From: Rhizobium grahamii
Lineage (GTDB): Bacteria > Pseudomonadota > Alphaproteobacteria > Rhizobiales > Rhizobiaceae
Direction: 5' to 3'
NCBI RefSeq assembly: GCF_009498215.1
Contig: NZ_CP043498.1
Location: 496,001 to 560,000, forward strand
Length of the DNA stretch: 64,000 nt
A program made the position numbers and the translations under genes. How positions within the stretch are numbered: position 1 is the first letter of the stretch; every line of letters starts with the position of its first letter. Shown here piece by piece: positions 61,151 to 64,000 of this stretch. The notes beneath the pieces are model-generated. The model had not been told where the DNA came from, made no database searches, and saw only the letters and a list, made by a program, of their open reading frames with translations.

Positions 61151-62101
61151 TCAGGCAGCCACCGCCGGTAGGCATGCCTCGCAGATCGCTGCGACATGGC
61201 GGTGGTCTGTGCCGCAACAGCCGCCGACGATCCTGACCTGCGGCATTCTCTGCATCAGCTGCCTGTAGCGCTTCCCGAGATCATTGGGATCGCCGGCATC
61301 CAGCGTCTCGCTCTCGTCAAGTTCGGCATGGCTCATGCGCGAGGCGTTCGCCCGCAGGCCGTAGATCCGCTTGGTCCATCCCGCGTGATGATCCAGCGCC
61401 TCGGTGAAATGCGTCGGGTGCGCGCAATTGATCATGTAATAGGCGACCGAACCGCCGGTTGCCGCGTCCGTCGTCTCGATCGCATCCTGCATGCTGCGCC
61501 CGGTCACCAGCCGGCCATCCGTCTCGACCGTAAACGAGATCGCGCAGGGCATGCCTCGCGCTGCCGCGGCGCGCGCGACGCCGATTGCCTCGTCGATATT
61601 GGTCAGTGTGAACGCGGCAACCATGTCGGCTTCGCTTTCCGCGAAGCTGCCGATCTGGATGCTGTGATAGTCCTCGCTCTCGGCCGCATCCATGTTGCCG
61701 GCCTTGTAGCCGTCGCCGCGCGGGCCGATCGCGCCGCTGAGCACGATCGGCCTATCCGGCTGCTCGTATTTTGCGCGCAGCTCGGCCAGCAAATCGATGC
61801 TTGCCATATTGGCCGCATGCAGCGCTTCGCGCGTGTAGTGAAGTTTCTCGCCCCAATCGGGATTGGCGCGCCATGTCGGCGTATCGAGGATGAAGCCCGC
61901 GCCGTGCTTGCGTGCGATGTCGAGATAGCGACGATAATAGGCTTTCAGCCGGTCGCGCCCTTCTTCCGAAGCCAGCATGACGAAAGATGCAAAGTGGGGA
62001 AGCTGCAGGCCGTCGTGGAAGATGAAAGTCGTTTCCATCCCGCCGTCAGTCACGAATAGACCGCCATCGAGTTGCGGCAAGCTATGTCTGTAGGTCGCCA
62101 T
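61151..62101 (-). CDS. Homocysteine S-methyltransferase
   Basis: 316-residue zinc-dependent methyltransferase domain protein. Zinc ligands: the Cys in INCAHPTHF and the pair in GGCCGTDHRH near the C terminus. Substrate is homocysteine (methyl donor S-methylmethionine or similar), though related enzymes act on selenohomocysteine or others. Start 62101 follows GGGAGGGATCC; ATG 62137 is not needed. Convergent with the MFS gene, stops 3 bp apart. Confidence 0.9.
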   Translation of the reverse strand: MATYRHSLPQLDGGLFVTDGGMETTFIFHDGLQLPHFASFVMLASEEGRDRLKAYYRRYLDIARKHGAGFILDTPTWRANPDWGEKLHYTREALHAANMASIDLLAELRAKYEQPDRPIVLSGAIGPRGDGYKAGNMDAAESEDYHSIQIGSFAESEADMVAAFTLTNIDEAIGVARAAAARGMPCAISFTVETDGRLVTGRSMQDAIETTDAATGGSVAYYMINCAHPTHFTEALDHHAGWTKRIYGLRANASRMSHAELDESETLDAGDPNDLGKRYRQLMQRMPQVRIVGGCCGTDHRHVAAICEACLPAVAA

Positions 62102-62184
62102 CGGATCCCTCCCGCCTAGACCAAAGAAATGCTGCACTGCGACACTGATTGTTAAGTGTGTTCTAATATAGGCGCCGACCGCAC

Positions 62185-62706
62185 TCAGCCCGCTTCCAAG
62201 GCAGCCGCCATTTCGGCGAGCTTGCGCACCGTGTTCATGTTGCGCGCGGTTCCCCGCTTCAAGGCCGGCAGCTTGAGCTTGGATTTGCCCGAACCGATAG
62301 GGAAGTTGACGTAGATCTCGCGCCCGGCAACGATGGCTTCCTCGCCATCGGGCGCGACCATTCCGTCGAGGGTGTCCTCAGGCGCGGCCTTTGGCAGGAA
62401 GGTCACCAGCAGATAGTTGGGCTTTGCGTCGGGGAAGGGCGCATTGGCGACAATCGCCTCAAGTTCCTTGCGACTACGCAGCATCACGCCGGGTTTCTTG
62501 CCGAGCAGCGTTCCGAGCGCATCATCAAGCCTCTGCTCGACCTCGGCCTCCGCCTCTTCGGCGCGAAACAGCACATTGCCGCTCTGGATGTAGGTCTTCA
62601 CATCGCTGAAGCCGAGCTTTTCACAGACCGCCTTCAGCTCCGTCATGGGCAGCTTGCCCGTGCCGCCGACGTTGATTGCTCTCAGGAGCGCCACATAGAC
62701 CGTCAC
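62185..62706 (-). CDS. DUF1697 family protein
   Basis: 173 residues. Begins with GTG: VYVALLRAINVGGTGKLPMT, the signature of DUF1697, followed by LGFSDVKTYIQSGNVLF and ending ARNMNTVRKLAEMAAALE. Function unknown. GGAGGAGCCC before GTG 62706 decides the start. It lies 17 bp after the oligopeptidase gene on the same strand, so the two probably share a transcript. Confidence 0.88.
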   Translation of the reverse strand: MTVYVALLRAINVGGTGKLPMTELKAVCEKLGFSDVKTYIQSGNVLFRAEEAEAEVEQRLDDALGTLLGKKPGVMLRSRKELEAIVANAPFPDAKPNYLLVTFLPKAAPEDTLDGMVAPDGEEAIVAGREIYVNFPIGSGKSKLKLPALKRGTARNMNTVRKLAEMAAALEAG

Positions 62707-62722
62707 GGGCTCCTCCAGCCGA

Positions 62723-64000
62723 CTAGATCTTGCCCGCGACCTTGATCGCGAAGGCATACTCGAACGCGATTTCCTCGAGGCGCTGGAAGCGTCCCGATGC
62801 GCCGCCGTGGCCGGCATCCATGTTGGTCTTCAACAGGATCGGCGCCGAGCCGGTCGTCTTCTCGCGCAGCCTTGCCACCCACTTCGCCGGCTCCCAGTAG
62901 GTGACGCGCGGGTCCGTCAGGCCGCCAAGCGCCAGGATCGGCGGATAGGCCTTGGCGCCGACATTGTCGTAGGGCGAGTATGCGGCGATGTGGTCGTAGT
63001 CTTCCTTGCTGTCGATCGGGTTGCCCCATTCCGGCCACTCCGGCGGGGTCAGCGGCAGCGTGTCGTCGAGCATGGTGTTCAGCACATCCACGAAGGGAAC
63101 GGCGGCGATCAGGCCGGCGAACTTGTCCGGCGCCATGTTGGCGACTGCGCCCATCAGCATGCCGCCGGCAGAGCCGCCCTCGGCGATGATGTTGGCGTAG
63201 GAGGTGAACTTCTCCTGATTCAGGTAGTCAGCGGCTGATATGAAGTCCTTGAAGGTGTTGGTCTTCTTTTCCATCTTGCCGTCTTCGTACCAGGCAAAGC
63301 CCTTGTCCTTGCCGCCGCGGATATGGGCGATGGCATAGACGAAGCCGCGATCGGCAAGCGACAGGCAGTTGGTGTTGAAGCCGGCCGGAATGGTGATGCC
63401 GTAGGCGCCATAGCCGTAGAGCAGACAGGGCGCAGACCCGTCGAGCGGCGTATCCTTGCGATAGAGCAGGGTGACCGGCACTTGTTCGCCATCCCAGGCC
63501 GGCGCGAAGACGCGGCGGGTGACATAATCATCAGGGTTGTGGCCGGAGGGCACTTCCTGGGTCTTCAACAGCGTGCGCTCGCGCGTCACCATGTTGTAGT
63601 CGTAAAGCTGCGACGGCGTCGTCATCGAGGAATAGGAGAAGCGAATGATGTCGCTGTCGTATTCCGCCGCACCCTGCAGCCCGAGCGAATAGGCCTCTTC
63701 GGCAAAGGCAATCGCATGTTCCTCGCCGGTGCGCCGGTCGCGGATGATGATCTGCGGCAGGCCGTCCTTGCGCTCCAGCCACAGAAGATGGCGGGCAAAA
63801 GCCATATGGCTGATGATCAAGGTTCCCGGCTTGTGCGGCACGACCTCGCGCCAGTTCGCCTTGCCCGGGTTTTCAACCGGCGCTTCCATGATCTTGAAAT
63901 CCTTGGCGTCGCCGTCGTTCGTCAGGATGTAGAAGACGTCGCCGCCTTCGGTCATCGAGTATTCGATGCCTTCCTCGCGCTCGGCCACCAGCTTCGGCTC
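62723..64000 (-). CDS. ptrB: Oligopeptidase B (S9A prolyl oligopeptidase family), 5' end outside window
   Basis: C-terminal 425 or so residues of a serine peptidase that cleaves small peptides after basic residues in the cytoplasm. Catalytic Ser in EGGSAGGMLMG, Asp in GGLTDPRVTYWEPAKW, His in DAGHGGASGRFQR. The visible N-terminal part is the end of the beta-propeller domain. Frame is open to the window end. Co-directional with the DUF1697 gene. Confidence 0.9.
   Translation of the reverse strand, partial: EPKLVAEREEGIEYSMTEGGDVFYILTNDGDAKDFKIMEAPVENPGKANWREVVPHKPGTLIISHMAFARHLLWLERKDGLPQIIIRDRRTGEEHAIAFAEEAYSLGLQGAAEYDSDIIRFSYSSMTTPSQLYDYNMVTRERTLLKTQEVPSGHNPDDYVTRRVFAPAWDGEQVPVTLLYRKDTPLDGSAPCLLYGYGAYGITIPAGFNTNCLSLADRGFVYAIAHIRGGKDKGFAWYEDGKMEKKTNTFKDFISAADYLNQEKFTSYANIIAEGGSAGGMLMGAVANMAPDKFAGLIAAVPFVDVLNTMLDDTLPLTPPEWPEWGNPIDSKEDYDHIAAYSPYDNVGAKAYPPILALGGLTDPRVTYWEPAKWVARLREKTTGSAPILLKTNMDAGHGGASGRFQRLEEIAFEYAFAIKVAGKI

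Overview
The window looks like chromosomal DNA from a member of the Rhizobiaceae (Rhizobium/Neorhizobium/Agrobacterium group). The GC content and codon use are high, rhizobial-type intergenic palindromes are present, and many genes belong to families typical of this group: OhrR/Ohr, RES-Xre, DmeRF, a large VCBS/RTX adhesin and a zwf-type G6PDH. No rRNA, tRNA, CRISPR array, phage or insertion sequence was recognised.

Layout. 1-4.3 kb: organic-peroxide defence (ohrR/ohr), a RES-Xre toxin-antitoxin pair, a MarR regulator divergent from a DUF899 protein, and a frameshifted VOC-family gene. 4.6-24.0 kb: the centrepiece, a LapA-like surface-adhesion locus. It has a 3,656-residue type I-secreted adhesin, a membrane protein with a dead GGDEF site but an intact I-site motif, a TolC / C39-like ABC transporter / HlyD operon ending in an unusual ribbon-helix-helix + PAS protein, and, past a LysE gene, a LapG-type periplasmic cysteine protease. 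The adhesin carries a candidate LapG cleavage site near its N terminus. No LapD-type (HAMP-GGDEF-EAL) receptor is present in the window. 24-33 kb: a lipoprotein, an ABC-F ATPase preceded by a leader with an upstream ORF and hairpins, a PhnA-like protein, a HerA-like ATPase, two palindromic repeat elements, small unknowns and zwf. 33-47 kb: metabolic and transport genes (Tam methyltransferase, two cupins, patatin, Zn-alcohol dehydrogenase, class IV aminotransferase, bestrophin, MFS), a decayed AraC/PEBP pair, a TetR regulator sharing a 16-bp operator with a membrane-protein gene, a long coiled-coil protein and sodB. 47-64 kb: an ADPRibase-Mn-like phosphatase, an AraC/SDR divergent pair, a WYL regulator/LysE pair with repeated operator half-sites, two cytochrome c genes, a DJ-1-like protein, an acetyltransferase behind a probable attenuator, the DmeR/DmeF Co/Ni efflux operon, a class A beta-lactamase, SelO, a ParD/ParE pair with a broken toxin, a DHA2 efflux pump, a homocysteine methyltransferase, a DUF1697 protein and oligopeptidase B (cut by the window end).

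How it works together. By analogy with the Pseudomonas Lap system, the T1SS would export the adhesin and hold its N terminus in the TolC pore. The LapG-like protease would clip the N-terminal module and release cells. The degenerate GGDEF protein and the RHH-PAS protein are the local candidates for coupling this to c-di-GMP or another signal. Several accessory genes are broken by what appear to be single-base deletions (VOC, PEBP, cytochrome c556) or by nonsense changes (AraC regulator, ParE). The deletions may be assembly errors. The nonsense changes look like real decay.
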